A stretch of DNA of 64,000 nt from Sulfuritalea sp. Lineage in GTDB: Bacteria > Pseudomonadota > Gammaproteobacteria > Burkholderiales > Rhodocyclaceae. Shown here piece by piece: positions 8,863 through 20,829 of this stretch. A program made the position numbers and the translations under genes. Positions within the stretch are counted from its first letter, which is position 1; each line of letters opens with the position of its first letter. Location of the stretch: positions 1 to 64,000 of the forward strand of contig JALHPU010000017.1 of NCBI GenBank assembly GCA_022842325.1, written 5' to 3'. A model generated the notes under the pieces. That model saw only the letters and a program-made list of their open reading frames with translations. It had not been told where the DNA came from and ran no database searches.

Positions 8863-9657
8863 CTAGCTTTCCGTTCTGGTGCCCGCCGTTTCTGTGCCTT
8901 CCCGCCGGAATTCCGCCAGCAGTTCGGCCTCTTCACTACTCAACACCCTCGTCTCAAGGAGATCCGGGCGCCGTTGCCAGGTCCGTCCCAGCGCCTGCTT
9001 CAGGCGCCAGCGGCGGATCTTTTCGTGGTTGCCGGACAACAAAACCTCCGGCACCGTTGATCCTTCGTACACTTCCGGCCGCGTGTAGTGCGGACAGTCC
9101 AGCAAGCCTGCGGCAAATGAATCCTCCACCGCCGAAGCTTCATCATTCAATGCGCCCGGCAACTGCCTGATGCACGCGTCCATCAAGGCCATCGCCGCCA
9201 GTTCGCCGCCGGACAACACGAAATCGCCCAGCGACAACTCTTCATCCACGCAGCGCTCGATCAGCCGCTCGTCGATTCCTTCGTACCGCCCGCAGAGCAA
9301 AATCGCTCCGGAGCCTGAAGCCAGTTCCACTACCCGCTGCTGCCGGATTGGCGCCCCCTGCGGGGAAAGATAAATCACTTTCGCCGTACCGCCAGCGCCG
9401 ACTCCTGCAGCCGCCTTTGCCGCCGCTTTTGCGGCACTGATCGCCTGCTCCAGCGGCAAGGCCATCATCACCATGCCGGGGCCGCCACCGTAGGGCCGGT
9501 CATCCACCGTTCGATGCACATCCTGCGTCCATTGCCGCGGGTTCCAGCACTCGATCTGCCACAAGCCCCGCTCCAGCGCACGCCGGGTAATTCCCGATGC
9601 CGTGAGTGCCGCGAACATCTCGGGAAACAACGTAATGACGTCGAAGCGCAAGCTCAC
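8863..9657 (-). CDS. trmD: tRNA (guanine-37-N1)-methyltransferase
   Basis: A 264-aa SPOUT methyltransferase that makes m1G37 in tRNAs reading CNN codons and prevents +1 frameshifts. The start [11 protein letters not shown], the AdoMet knot ([15 protein letters not shown]) and [12 protein letters not shown] are all intact. Compared with the E. coli protein as I recall it, the loop before VIYLSPQG is about eight residues longer ([20 protein letters not shown]). This insert contains one copy of the 22-bp dispersed motif, at 9382-9403. The start overlaps the end of rimM by 4 bases, so the two are translationally coupled. Confidence 0.96.
   Translation of the reverse strand: MSLRFDVITLFPEMFAALTASGITRRALERGLWQIECWNPRQWTQDVHRTVDDRPYGGGPGMVMMALPLEQAISAAKAAAKAAAGVGAGGTAKVIYLSPQGAPIRQQRVVELASGSGAILLCGRYEGIDERLIERCVDEELSLGDFVLSGGELAAMALMDACIRQLPGALNDEASAVEDSFAAGLLDCPHYTRPEVYEGSTVPEVLLSGNHEKIRRWRLKQALGRTWQRRPDLLETRVLSSEEAELLAEFRREGTETAGTRTES
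9382..9403 (-). repeat. Dispersed 22-bp motif, copy in trmD
   Basis: On the minus strand this reads AGTCGGCGCTGGCG, two bases, then ACGGCG. It lies within the TrmD loop insert and codes GVGAGGTA. It is one of seven copies listed separately. Confidence 0.6.
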
Positions 9658-10160
9658 CAGTCACTGTCCCAATCGACGCGGATCAGCCCTCCCGCAACAT
9701 CCACTACCTTGACCACATGGCCGACGAAGGGCAGCAATCTCTCGCGCTCGGCTTCTGCGACCACCAGCACCTGGTTCGCGCCGGTCTCGATCAGAGACTT
9801 GACCCGACCCAGGGGCTGCTCCTGCATGTTCACCACCTCCAGGCCGATCAGATCCGCCCAGTAGTACTCGTCCTGCTCCGGCACCGGCAATGCCTCGCGC
9901 GGTGCGCCGATAAAGCAATTGCCCAAGGCTTCCGACGCATCCCTGTTGTCGATGCCGGCCAGCTTGGCGACGACACCGTCACCGTGCAGCTTGACCGCTT
10001 CCAGTTGATGCGCCTTCCAGCTTGCGGCGGGGGCCTCGGCATCGGTTGCAAGCCACCACTGCGGCATCTTGCGCCAGGCCTCGGGGTCATCACCAAACGG
10101 ATGCACCCGCAACCAGCCCTGAACCCCGAACGGGGCGACGATGCGCCCCAACACGATCAT
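9654..10160 (-). CDS. rimM: Ribosome maturation factor RimM
   Basis: A 168-aa protein that binds S19 and helps assemble the 30S head. The N-terminal barrel starts [23 protein letters not shown], and the PRC-like C-terminal domain contains [13 protein letters not shown] and ends in [12 protein letters not shown]. It lies 5 bases after rpsP and overlaps trmD by 4, so it is part of a tightly coupled ribosomal operon. Confidence 0.95.
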   Translation of the reverse strand: MIVLGRIVAPFGVQGWLRVHPFGDDPEAWRKMPQWWLATDAEAPAASWKAHQLEAVKLHGDGVVAKLAGIDNRDASEALGNCFIGAPREALPVPEQDEYYWADLIGLEVVNMQEQPLGRVKSLIETGANQVLVVAEAERERLLPFVGHVVKVVDVAGGLIRVDWDSDW

Positions 10161-10165
10161 GCGAT

Positions 10166-10417
10166 TCAGGCAGCCTTGGTCGCGGCCTGCTTGACCAGAC
10201 GCGCGGCAGTCGGCGACAGCTGCGCGCCATGACCCTGCCAGTAAGCCAGGCGCTCGGTGTTGATCACCAGGCCCTGCTCGCTTGCGGCGGCGACGGGATT
10301 GTAGTAACCGATGCGCTCGATGAAGCGGCCATCGCGGCGGTTGCGCGAATCGGCCACCACCATGTTGAAGAAGGGGCGCTTCTTGGCACCGCTACGGGCA
10401 AGACGAATTACAACCAT
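10166..10417 (-). CDS. rpsP: 30S ribosomal protein S16
   Basis: An 83-aa small-subunit protein needed for 30S assembly. It begins [25 protein letters not shown] and includes [14 protein letters not shown], typical S16. The frame is open 20 codons further upstream, but that part is promoter sequence; ATG 10417 has AAGAGAA upstream and gives the normal length. It is the first gene of the rpsP-rimM-trmD-rplS operon. A -35/-10 pair lies about 30-60 bases upstream, after pyrF. Confidence 0.97.
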   Translation of the reverse strand: MVVIRLARSGAKKRPFFNMVVADSRNRRDGRFIERIGYYNPVAAASEQGLVINTERLAYWQGHGAQLSPTAARLVKQAATKAA

Positions 10418-10448
10418 GATGTTCTCTTGAAAAGCCGGAAAGCCGGCG

Positions 10449-10477
10449 ATTTTATTGCAAAAACCCGGATAAAACAA
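10449..10477 (-). promoter_or_regulatory. Promoter of the rpsP operon
   Basis: Read on the minus strand, TTGTTT and TAAAAT are separated by exactly 17 bases. The -10 is 32 bases before the rpsP start, in the AT-rich gap after pyrF. Confidence 0.55.
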
Positions 10478-10530
10478 GGCATAGCCTCACCCCTTTTGGC
10501 TACCGTGGCGTCGCCGGCCAGGCGGCCTGG

Positions 10531-11265
10531 TCAGCTCCGGGCCTGCCCGAACACCTCACGAATGGTCTGCTGGATGCCGATCGCGGCCTGGCGCGGATTC
10601 TCGGCCTGGCGAATGGGCCGTCCGACCACGATGTAGTCGGCACCGTTCCGGAACGCCTGCGCCACATCGACGGTACGCTTCTGGTCATCCGCGGGTTTGT
10701 TCTCGACCGGTCGAATGCCGGGGGTCACCACCATCAGCTTTTCGCCCAGTTCGCGCCTGATCATGGGCGCCTCGAGACCCGAAGAAACTATCCCGTCCAC
10801 GCCGGCCGCCAGCGCGCGGCGCGCGCGCGAAAGTACAAGCTTGTCCACCTCGCAGGAGAACCCAAGATCGTCGAGATCGCCTCGATCCAGGCTGGTCAGC
10901 ACGGTAACCGCAAGAATCTTGAGATCACCCTTGTCCTTGACCGCCGCTTCCATGATGGCCTGGTTGCCGTGGATGGTGGCAAACGTGGCGCCGCTGCCGG
11001 CCAGGGCGCGAACCGCGGAACGCACCGTTTCCGGGACGTCGAAAAATTTCAGATCGACAAAGACCTTCTTGCCCTGGCCGACGAGCCAGTGCAACAGTTC
11101 AAAATAGCCGCCGGTCATGAACAGCTCCAGCCCGATCTTGTAGAACACCACGGCGTCACCCAGTTCGGTTACGAGGGCGCGCGCTGCGGCCGCATCCGGA
11201 AGATCGAGGGCTACGATCAGGCGATCCCTGGGATCGATGGCCTTGGCAGAAAGCAGATCAGACAT
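10531..11265 (-). CDS. pyrF: Orotidine 5'-phosphate decarboxylase
   Basis: A 244-aa TIM-barrel enzyme that makes UMP from OMP. The catalytic segment VDLKFFDVPETVRSAV contains the Asp-x-Lys-x2-Asp array. The phosphate-binding end includes VVTPGIRP and GADYIVVGRPIRQAENP. Length matches the short bacterial class I form. It lies 114 bases upstream of the rpsP operon on the same strand and is probably a separate unit. The upstream gap of 77 bases to the divergent 504-aa gene would hold both promoters. Confidence 0.97.
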   Translation of the reverse strand: MSDLLSAKAIDPRDRLIVALDLPDAAAARALVTELGDAVVFYKIGLELFMTGGYFELLHWLVGQGKKVFVDLKFFDVPETVRSAVRALAGSGATFATIHGNQAIMEAAVKDKGDLKILAVTVLTSLDRGDLDDLGFSCEVDKLVLSRARRALAAGVDGIVSSGLEAPMIRRELGEKLMVVTPGIRPVENKPADDQKRTVDVAQAFRNGADYIVVGRPIRQAENPRQAAIGIQQTIREVFGQARS

Positions 11266-11342
11266 GGGTGGAATCCTTGCGACAAAACAATGCGCCCGGA
11301 TTCTACTAGAATCGGGTCTGGTTCCCGGCCGTCTCGCCTACC

Positions 11343-12857
11343 ATGCGCCGCAACAAAACATCTCCGCATCCACCCGTCCAGCTTCAGGAAGCGCTCGACT
11401 GGCTCGCCGAACCGCCGCAGGAAGATCCGCTGCTTGATCTGGTGCCCTTGCGCAAGCACATTGCGGCCGTCGGCTCACTGGCACTACCGGCATTGCATCG
11501 GCTCAAGATAGACGAACTGCTGCAGCAACGCGCCGAACGCATCGATGACGCGCTGGTTCCGATGCTGCTCGACGTCAAGCTACCCTTGCCGATGTCACTC
11601 GGCACGATCGCCCAGGGGCTGATCGGCTTGCGGGCGGAGCTTGGGGACACATGGCAGGCGGTTGCCGGCGACGCCGACCCGGAAGAACTCGCCCGCGTTC
11701 ATCGCAGCAAGGCCCAGATTTGCCTGCAGGGAATCAACAATCTGTCACGCCAGTTCCTGGTCATTCTGCTGACCGCGACTCCCACGCCGATGTACTTTTG
11801 GCGCAACGCCCAGGCGCTCTATCACCGCGCCCATGACTCGGTCGACCCGACATCGACGCTCCCCGCGGAAATCGGTGCGATCGACGCCCGCTTCAAGGCC
11901 ATGCTGGCGCTCACTGCAGCCCAACCCGAGGGGCTGACGCCACGCGAAATAGTTTTTCTTGCCGAATATCTCGAGACCCACGGCGTACTCACCAGAATTG
12001 ACGCGATTCCGCCCGAAGCCGCCGGCGACTGGCTCTGGCTGGACGCCAATCTCGACCAGCCGCCGGTATCGCTTGAGCGCATCAAGCCCGACGGTGGACG
12101 CTGTCTGTACGTCCGCCTGGGCGAACTGGCCGCGCTTGCAGCCCAGCATCTGGACAAGCTCAACGACGGAGTGCCTCCCAAGTCACTCGGGCTGCCCATG
12201 CAGGCGGCTGGCGCGGACTACCGCAATGCGCTTGAACGCGCCCGTCAATGCTGGGCGACTCCGCGGCGGCGCAACTTCAACCGCCGCCCGCAATCGCTGC
12301 CAGTGGAAGTCTGCACACAATTGAGCTCCTTGTGGACAGCCCTGCAGAATGACGCCGTGCAGGAACCCGATTCCGCGGTCTGCGAGCTGACCTACAGCGA
12401 TTGGACGGTGCTCAACGAAGGTCCGTCCGGCTATGCGATCGTGCATGTGGTCGGTGCCGTCACCGGCATAGTGCCGGGATGTGCGGTAGGTTTGCGCACC
12501 GGTGCCGGTGCCGCCTGGCAGATTTGCCTCGTACGCTGGGCCCGCAGCCGGAGCAGCACTCATGTCGAACTGGGGCTCGAAGTACTCTCGCCGTCGGCAA
12601 AGCCGGTACGGATCCAGGCGTTGAGCAGCCGGAATCCCGAGCCACCGGTGCCGGCGCTGCTGCTGCCGGCAATGCCGAACATCAACCGCAATGAAGCGAT
12701 ACTCGCCGGGCGCGGCGACTACAACGTCCGTCCCTTTACATTGCTGCAGGAACACGAGGCCCACTTGCAGGTCGCCGAATGCATGCCGCACCGGAGCCTG
12801 ATCGAAACATCAAGCATCGAAGTCTTCGAGTTCATCCGCAACTCGGCCGCACATTAG
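11343..12857 (+). CDS. Conserved-looking protein of unknown function, 504 aa
   Basis: I do not recognise the family with certainty. The protein is soluble, with no signal peptide or transmembrane segment. Residues about 1-170 are helical, Leu-rich and resemble a scaffold. Residues about 345-430 contain NEGPSGYAIVHV, then GCAVGLRTGAG, CLVRWARS and ELGLEVLSP. This pattern (a GYA turn, a G-V-x-L-R strand, a V-R-W strand and an ELG-LEVL end) resembles a PilZ-like beta-barrel. The classical RxxxR c-di-GMP motif is not obvious. The gene is divergent from pyrF and ends four bases into yihY on the other strand. Composition matches its neighbours. Confidence 0.75.
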   Translation: MRRNKTSPHPPVQLQEALDWLAEPPQEDPLLDLVPLRKHIAAVGSLALPALHRLKIDELLQQRAERIDDALVPMLLDVKLPLPMSLGTIAQGLIGLRAELGDTWQAVAGDADPEELARVHRSKAQICLQGINNLSRQFLVILLTATPTPMYFWRNAQALYHRAHDSVDPTSTLPAEIGAIDARFKAMLALTAAQPEGLTPREIVFLAEYLETHGVLTRIDAIPPEAAGDWLWLDANLDQPPVSLERIKPDGGRCLYVRLGELAALAAQHLDKLNDGVPPKSLGLPMQAAGADYRNALERARQCWATPRRRNFNRRPQSLPVEVCTQLSSLWTALQNDAVQEPDSAVCELTYSDWTVLNEGPSGYAIVHVVGAVTGIVPGCAVGLRTGAGAAWQICLVRWARSRSSTHVELGLEVLSPSAKPVRIQALSSRNPEPPVPALLLPAMPNINRNEAILAGRGDYNVRPFTLLQEHEAHLQVAECMPHRSLIETSSIEVFEFIRNSAAH

Positions 12858-13675
12858 GCCCGCGTCGATTGGGGCAACTCGGCAACCAGCAGCGCGCCGA
12901 TCAGAATCACGCTCCACGAGGCATAAAGCCAAACCAGAAATACCGGGACAACCGAGAATGCACCATAGACCACGGCATTTACGGTAAACCCGGTAGCGAT
13001 ATACAGCGTGAAAAGCTTCTGCAGGCCGAGAAAGCCCAGTGCTGCAATCACGCCACCGAAGCCGGCATGCCAAACCCGTACCTGCTTGTTTGGCACCCCC
13101 CAGTAAAGCAGGCCAAACAAGGCGCTCATGAACGCGAACGGCAACAGGCCGCGGATTACGAGGGTGCTCACCCAGGCGGGTTCGTCCAGCAAGCCAAGCG
13201 ATATGCCCGCCACAAAGGATATCCCCGCCAGGCTCGCCCCGAACACCAGCGGCCCCAGGAGCAGTGCAAGGACATGAATAGCCAGGCGTCGCAACAGCGG
13301 ACGACCGGCCTTGATCCGCCAGATCTGATTGAAGGCCCGCTCTATGGTCAGCATCTGGATCAGGGCCGTCGCCCCGAGCACCATGACGCCAAAAAAGGTC
13401 ACGCGTCCGGCGCGCGACGCGAATTGCCCGATGTACTTGGCAATGATGATGCCGGCCTTGTCAGGCAGCAGGTTGGCCAGGAGGAACTTTTCGAGTGCCG
13501 AACCAAGTCCGGCGCCGATCGGCAGGTGTGAAATCAGCGCGAACGCCGTCGCAATCATGGGCACCAGACCAATCAAGGTCGCAAATGAAAGCGCAGCTGC
13601 AATCTGTACGCAATGTTCGCTCCTGAATCGATGCGCGGTGCGGAAGATCAGCCGGAAGGGTGCCAGGAGCCACAT
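12854..13675 (-). CDS. YihY/BrkB family inner-membrane protein
   Basis: A 273-aa protein with six predicted membrane helices, of the YihY (formerly BN) family. The family core is visible as ALSFATLIGLVPMI near the N-terminus and VPNKQVRVWHAGFGG plus YGAFSVVPVFLVWLYASW in the second half. Long family members carry a C-terminal cytoplasmic domain, but this one ends shortly after the last helix. Function is not settled. It is divergent from wrbA, only 28 bases apart, an arrangement (yihY-wrbA-DUF2069) that recurs in betaproteobacteria. Confidence 0.9.
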   Translation of the reverse strand: MWLLAPFRLIFRTAHRFRSEHCVQIAAALSFATLIGLVPMIATAFALISHLPIGAGLGSALEKFLLANLLPDKAGIIIAKYIGQFASRAGRVTFFGVMVLGATALIQMLTIERAFNQIWRIKAGRPLLRRLAIHVLALLLGPLVFGASLAGISFVAGISLGLLDEPAWVSTLVIRGLLPFAFMSALFGLLYWGVPNKQVRVWHAGFGGVIAALGFLGLQKLFTLYIATGFTVNAVVYGAFSVVPVFLVWLYASWSVILIGALLVAELPQSTRA

Positions 13676-13703
13676 ATAATCGGATTCTACTGGAGGCAGA
13701 TAA

Positions 13704-16193
<2,490 letters not shown>

Positions 16194-16291
16194 GGCTATC
16201 TCCTGGGGAAAATCAAACTTAGGCGGTAGCTTCCGGCGGCAGTAATGGGTTGTGAAGCGGCCGAAACCAACACCAAAATCAAAGCGTTATA

Positions 16292-16309
16292 CCGCCCCTC
16301 GCAGGGCGG
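16292..16309 (-). other. GC hairpin in the leuA leader
   Basis: CCGCCC and GGGCGG pair around a 6-base loop, 99 bases before the leuA start. On the minus strand it is followed by TATAACGCTTTGATTTT, which is only weakly U-rich, so it could be an attenuator or a simple pause. The rest of 16194-16345 holds a run of nine G (16332-16340) and no gene. Confidence 0.4.
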
Positions 16310-16345
16310 GCACTATCAAAAACCGGATTGTGGGGGGGGGTGTAG

Positions 16346-16447
16346 TTAGCGCGCGCGGCGCAGCAGCTTGGCGCGCAGCGTCAGGCGCGCAATCAGCGCG
16401 CCCGAGAGGACAAAGAATAGAACGGCAAAGCCGAATGTCGAACTCAT
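16346..16447 (-). CDS. Small hydrophobic peptide, 33 aa, upstream of leuA
   Basis: Translation on the minus strand from ATG 16447 gives 33 residues: a short start (MSSTFG), one hydrophobic segment (FAVLFFVLSGALIARL) and a strongly basic tail (RAKLLRRAR) before TAA. This is a classic single-pass inner-membrane topology with positive residues inside. Seven of 33 residues are Leu. There is no Shine-Dalgarno, but an excellent promoter ends seven bases before the ATG, so a leaderless transcript is predicted. It may be a real small protein or a leader ORF for leuA. No family recognised. Confidence 0.45.
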   Translation of the reverse strand: MSSTFGFAVLFFVLSGALIARLTLRAKLLRRAR

Positions 16448-16454
16448 GGCAATG

Positions 16455-16483
16455 ACTATAAAGATTTTAATCCAGACGTGCAA
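16455..16483 (-). promoter_or_regulatory. Strong sigma-70 promoter upstream of the small ORF and leuA
   Basis: On the minus strand TTGCAC and TATAGT are separated by exactly 17 bases. The predicted start falls at, or one base before, the ATG of the 33-aa ORF. No other good promoter was seen before leuA. Confidence 0.6.
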
Positions 16484-16527
16484 CAAGTTTTGTTACCGCT
16501 TATTGCCTGCCTTGAGAGAAGCGTGAG

Positions 16528-17295
16528 CTAGTCTCCGCCGACACCCTGCTTTCGCTTTCCTCGCCAATTCCATACCGCCATTACATAGCCCGACAGCGCG
16601 TAGGCGAGGAACAAGGCGAACAAAACTCCGGGTGGATACGACGAAACCAGCACGTAACCCAGGACGATAATGGGAAGCACCATGAACGGCACGCTGCGCC
16701 GCAAATTGATGTCCTTGCCACTCCAGTAGCGCAGGGTGCTGACCATGGTAATGCCGGCAAACAGTGTGAGCGCGAACGCATACCAGCGGACCTCGTCACC
16801 CGGTATGTTGAGGTCATTGATGATCCAGACAAAACCAGCGACCAGCGCCGCCGCCGCTGGGCTGGGCAGTCCCTGGAAATAGCGCTTGTCGACTATGCCG
16901 ATATTGGTATTGAAGCGGGCGAGGCGCAGCGCTGCCCCCGCGCAATAGACGAAGGCCGCGATCCATCCCCACTTGCCCATGCCCTTCATCGCCCACTCGA
17001 AAGCGATCAGGGCCGGGGCCGCGCCAAAGGACACCATGTCCGACAGGGAATCATATTCGGCGCCGAAAGCACTCTGGGTCCGCGTCATGCGTGCCACCCG
17101 ACCGTCGAGACCGTCGAATACCATGGCAATGAATATCGCCACTGCCGCATGCTCGAAGCGCCCTGTCATCGCCTGGACGATGGCATAGAAGCCGGAGAAC
17201 AGGGCAGCCGTAGTCAGCAGGTTGGGCAGCAAATAAATACCGCGCCGACGCAGCTCGGGATTCATCAGTGCCTTGCGGGGTGGAATTGCCGGCAT
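16528..17295 (-). CDS. pssA: CDP-diacylglycerol-serine O-phosphatidyltransferase
   Basis: A 255-aa membrane enzyme that makes phosphatidylserine, the precursor of phosphatidylethanolamine. The CDP-alcohol phosphotransferase motif is complete: D-G-L-D-G-R-V-A-R followed by G-A-E-Y-D and S-L-S-D, with PNLLTTAALFSGFYA just before. About eight hydrophobic segments are present. The start could be ATG 17295 or ATG 17265 (MNPELRRRG), which has AAGG upstream. It follows ilvC by 169 bases beyond a terminator hairpin. This type II enzyme next to ilvC and leuA is a common betaproteobacterial arrangement. Confidence 0.94.
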   Translation of the reverse strand: MPAIPPRKALMNPELRRRGIYLLPNLLTTAALFSGFYAIVQAMTGRFEHAAVAIFIAMVFDGLDGRVARMTRTQSAFGAEYDSLSDMVSFGAAPALIAFEWAMKGMGKWGWIAAFVYCAGAALRLARFNTNIGIVDKRYFQGLPSPAAAALVAGFVWIINDLNIPGDEVRWYAFALTLFAGITMVSTLRYWSGKDINLRRSVPFMVLPIIVLGYVLVSSYPPGVLFALFLAYALSGYVMAVWNWRGKRKQGVGGD

Positions 17296-17417
17296 GGTGA
17301 GATCGAAAAAGGAACTGGCCCTATTCTAACGGCTCAATCCGGCCGCGCGACTACCGTCATAACAGGTGCGGCAAACTCGACTGGGAAGGGTATTGCTGCA
17401 AACTAGCCGCCTGAATG

Positions 17418-17450
17418 GACAAAGGGCACGGCGCTGCCGTGCCCTTTGTC
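17418..17450 (-). terminator. Terminator of ilvBNC
   Basis: A perfect 15-bp stem (GACAAAGGGCACGGC with its complement, 3-base loop) lies 14 bases after the ilvC stop. The 3' arm ends CCCTTTGTC. There is no extended T-tract, so termination may be partial and allow some read-through to pssA. Confidence 0.7.
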
Positions 17451-17464
17451 ATGACTGCCTGCAA

Positions 17465-18496
<1,032 letters not shown>

Positions 18497-18503
18497 TCAG
18501 ATT

Positions 18504-18995
18504 TCAGACTTTGAGTATGCGATCGCCGCGTCCGATGCCCGAAACGCCGGTACGAACCGTTTCGAGAATCAGGGAGCGATCAATGGCTTCGAGGAAGGCA
18601 TCCAGCTTGGAACCATTGCCTGTAAGTTCGATGACGTAGGTCGAATCGGTGACGTCGATGATGCGGCCGCGGAATATATCGGCGATGCGCTTCATCTCCT
18701 CACGATCCTTGCCCGCAGCACGTACCTTGACCAGCATCAGTTCGCGCTCGATATGCGCCGCTTCCGACAGATCCACTACCTTGACGACATCTATCAGCTT
18801 GTTGAGTTGCTTGGTGATCTGCTCGATAACGTCGTCGGACCCCGTACTGACGATTGTCATTCGGGACAGCGAAGCATCTTCCGTTGGCGCCACAGTCAGC
18901 GACTCGATGTTGAAAGCACGGGCGGAGAACAGTCCGGAAACACGGGAAAGGGCACCCGCCTCGTTTTCGATGAGAATGGAAATTATGTGTCGCAT
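18504..18995 (-). CDS. ilvN: Acetolactate synthase small (regulatory) subunit
   Basis: A 163-aa regulatory subunit (IlvH type) that activates IlvB and gives valine feedback inhibition. It has the ACT domain (MRHIISILIENEAGALSRVSGLFSARAFNIESLTV, 1-75) and a C-terminal ALS_ss domain (AAGKDREEMKRIADIFRGRIIDV). The frame stays open 173 codons upstream inside ilvB, which is a shadow; ATG 18995 lies two bases after the ilvB stop. Confidence 0.96.
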   Translation of the reverse strand: MRHIISILIENEAGALSRVSGLFSARAFNIESLTVAPTEDASLSRMTIVSTGSDDVIEQITKQLNKLIDVVKVVDLSEAAHIERELMLVKVRAAGKDREEMKRIADIFRGRIIDVTDSTYVIELTGNGSKLDAFLEAIDRSLILETVRTGVSGIGRGDRILKV

Positions 18996-18997
18996 GC

Positions 18998-20707
18998 TTA
19001 CAGTTCCTCGGCCAGGATCATTTCTGACAAGCCCTTGCCGGCCGCCACCATCGGATACACGTTGGCCGTCTGATCGGTGAGGAAGTCCATGAAGACAAGA
19101 TCGTTCTTGTGCTTGGTGAAGGCTTCGCGCAAGGCCGGCTCGACATCGGCCGGACGCTCGATCTTCATGCCTACATGCCCATAGGACTCGGCCAGTTTGA
19201 CAAAATCCGGCAAGGCATCGACATAGGATTCGGCATAGCGGTTGCCGTGGAACATCTGCTGCCACTGACGCACCATGCCGAGGTAGCGATTGTTGAGATT
19301 GATGATCTTGATCGGCAGGCGGAACTGTTTGGCGGTCGACAACTCCTGAATATTCATCTGGATCGAGGCCTCTCCCGTAACGCAAGCGACCGTGGCTTTT
19401 GGATTCGCAAAGCGCACGCCCATCGCGTAAGGCAAACCGACACCCATGGTGCCCAGCCCTCCGGAGTTGATCCAGCGGCGCGGCTTGTCGAATTTGTAAT
19501 ACTGCGCCGCCCACATCTGGTGCTGGCCTACATCCGAGGTAATGAAGGCGTCACCACCCGTAACCTCGTAGAGCTTCTCCACTACGTACTGGGGCATGAT
19601 GATTTCCTTGCCCTGTTTGTACCTGAGCGATTTTTTTCCACGCCAATCCTCGATCTGCTTCCACCAAGCCGCCAGTGCCTTCGGATCGGGCACACCGGCT
19701 GAGGCTTCGAGCAGTTTCTGCAATTCGTCCAGTACATCCGGCAGATTGCCGACGATGGGTACATCAACCTTGACGCGCTTTGAAATCGAGGAAGGATCTA
19801 TGTCGATGTGAATGATCTTGCGCGAGACCTCTGCAAAATGCACCGGATTGCCGATCACGCGATCATCGAAACGAGCGCCGACGGCAATCAGGACATCACA
19901 ATTCTGCATGGCCATATTGGCCTCATAAGTACCGTGCATGCCCAACATGCCAAGGGACTGCTTGTCGGTGGCGGGATAGCCGCCCAGGCCCATCAGGGTG
20001 TTGGTAACCGGGTAACCCAGGGTACGGGCAAGCTTTACCAGCTTTTCGGCGGCATCGGAGAGGATTACCCCGCCGCCGGCGTAGATCATCGGCCGCTTGG
20101 CCTCCAGCAGCATCTGCACCGCCTTCTTGATCTGCCCGCTGTGGCCCTTGACCACGGGGTTATAAGACCGCATTGCAATGGTCTTGGGATATTCGAATTC
20201 GCATTTCTGGTTGGTGATGTCCTTCGGGATATCCACCAGAACCGGACCCGGACGACCTGTCTTGGCGATGTAGAAGGCCTTTTTCAGAGTTAGCGCCAGA
20301 TCCCTGACGTCCTTGACCAGGAAATTATGCTTGACGCAGGGCCGCGTAATCCCCACGGTGTCGCATTCCTGGAAGGCATCCTGCCCGATGTAGGCCGTAG
20401 GCACCTGCCCGCTGATGATTACCATCGGGATGGAATCCATATGTGCCGTGGCAATCCCTGTGACGGCATTGGTCACGCCAGGCCCGGAGGTGACCAGACA
20501 TACGCCGATCTTGTTGGACGAGCGTGAATAGGCATCCGCAGCATGCACAGCAGCCTGCTCATGACGAACCAGGACATGCTTGAACTTGTCCTGTTTGAAG
20601 AGTTCGTCATAAATATAAAGGACCGAGCCGCCGGGGTAGCCGAATACGTACTCGACTTTTTCCTCCTGCAAGCACCTGATTACAATTTCTGCGCCTGTTA
20701 GCTGCAT
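18998..20707 (-). CDS. ilvB: Acetolactate synthase large subunit
   Basis: A 569-aa catalytic subunit using ThDP, Mg and FAD to make acetolactate and acetohydroxybutyrate. The activating Glu is Glu50 (RHEQAAVHAADAYSR). The metal motif, usually GDG and often GEG in betaproteobacteria, is GEA here (CVTGEASIQMNIQELSTA), followed by the intact LNNRYLGMV. It heads ilvB-ilvN-ilvC. The ribosome site lies in a hairpin directly before the ATG, described separately. The divergent neighbour is a sigma factor. Confidence 0.96.
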   Translation of the reverse strand: MQLTGAEIVIRCLQEEKVEYVFGYPGGSVLYIYDELFKQDKFKHVLVRHEQAAVHAADAYSRSSNKIGVCLVTSGPGVTNAVTGIATAHMDSIPMVIISGQVPTAYIGQDAFQECDTVGITRPCVKHNFLVKDVRDLALTLKKAFYIAKTGRPGPVLVDIPKDITNQKCEFEYPKTIAMRSYNPVVKGHSGQIKKAVQMLLEAKRPMIYAGGGVILSDAAEKLVKLARTLGYPVTNTLMGLGGYPATDKQSLGMLGMHGTYEANMAMQNCDVLIAVGARFDDRVIGNPVHFAEVSRKIIHIDIDPSSISKRVKVDVPIVGNLPDVLDELQKLLEASAGVPDPKALAAWWKQIEDWRGKKSLRYKQGKEIIMPQYVVEKLYEVTGGDAFITSDVGQHQMWAAQYYKFDKPRRWINSGGLGTMGVGLPYAMGVRFANPKATVACVTGEASIQMNIQELSTAKQFRLPIKIINLNNRYLGMVRQWQQMFHGNRYAESYVDALPDFVKLAESYGHVGMKIERPADVEPALREAFTKHKNDLVFMDFLTDQTANVYPMVAAGKGLSEMILAEEL

Positions 20708-20708
20708 T

Positions 20709-20747
20709 GGTTACACCTGTTACACTTTTCGAGTGAAACATGTAACC
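20709..20747 (-). promoter_or_regulatory. Hairpin enclosing the ilvB ribosome site
   Basis: On the minus strand GGTTACA-TGTTTCACT pairs with AGTGTAACA and TGTAACC around a CGAAA loop. There is one T-T mismatch and a two-base GG bulge. The bulge is part of the only Shine-Dalgarno-like AGG, and the stem ends two bases before the ilvB ATG. It could sequester the ribosome site, or act at the DNA level as an operator. Confidence 0.55.
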
Positions 20748-20829
20748 TTACTGACTCGTCCGCGAATGGTCAAGATTTTTAGTCTATCGTTCCAAATGAA
20801 AAACTGCTGGACGGTGGCCGGAGTCTCCC

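Noticed and set aside
16332-16340. Run of nine G as a phase-variable tract
   Set aside because: It lies in a non-coding leader, not in a gene or between promoter boxes, so slippage would have no evident effect.
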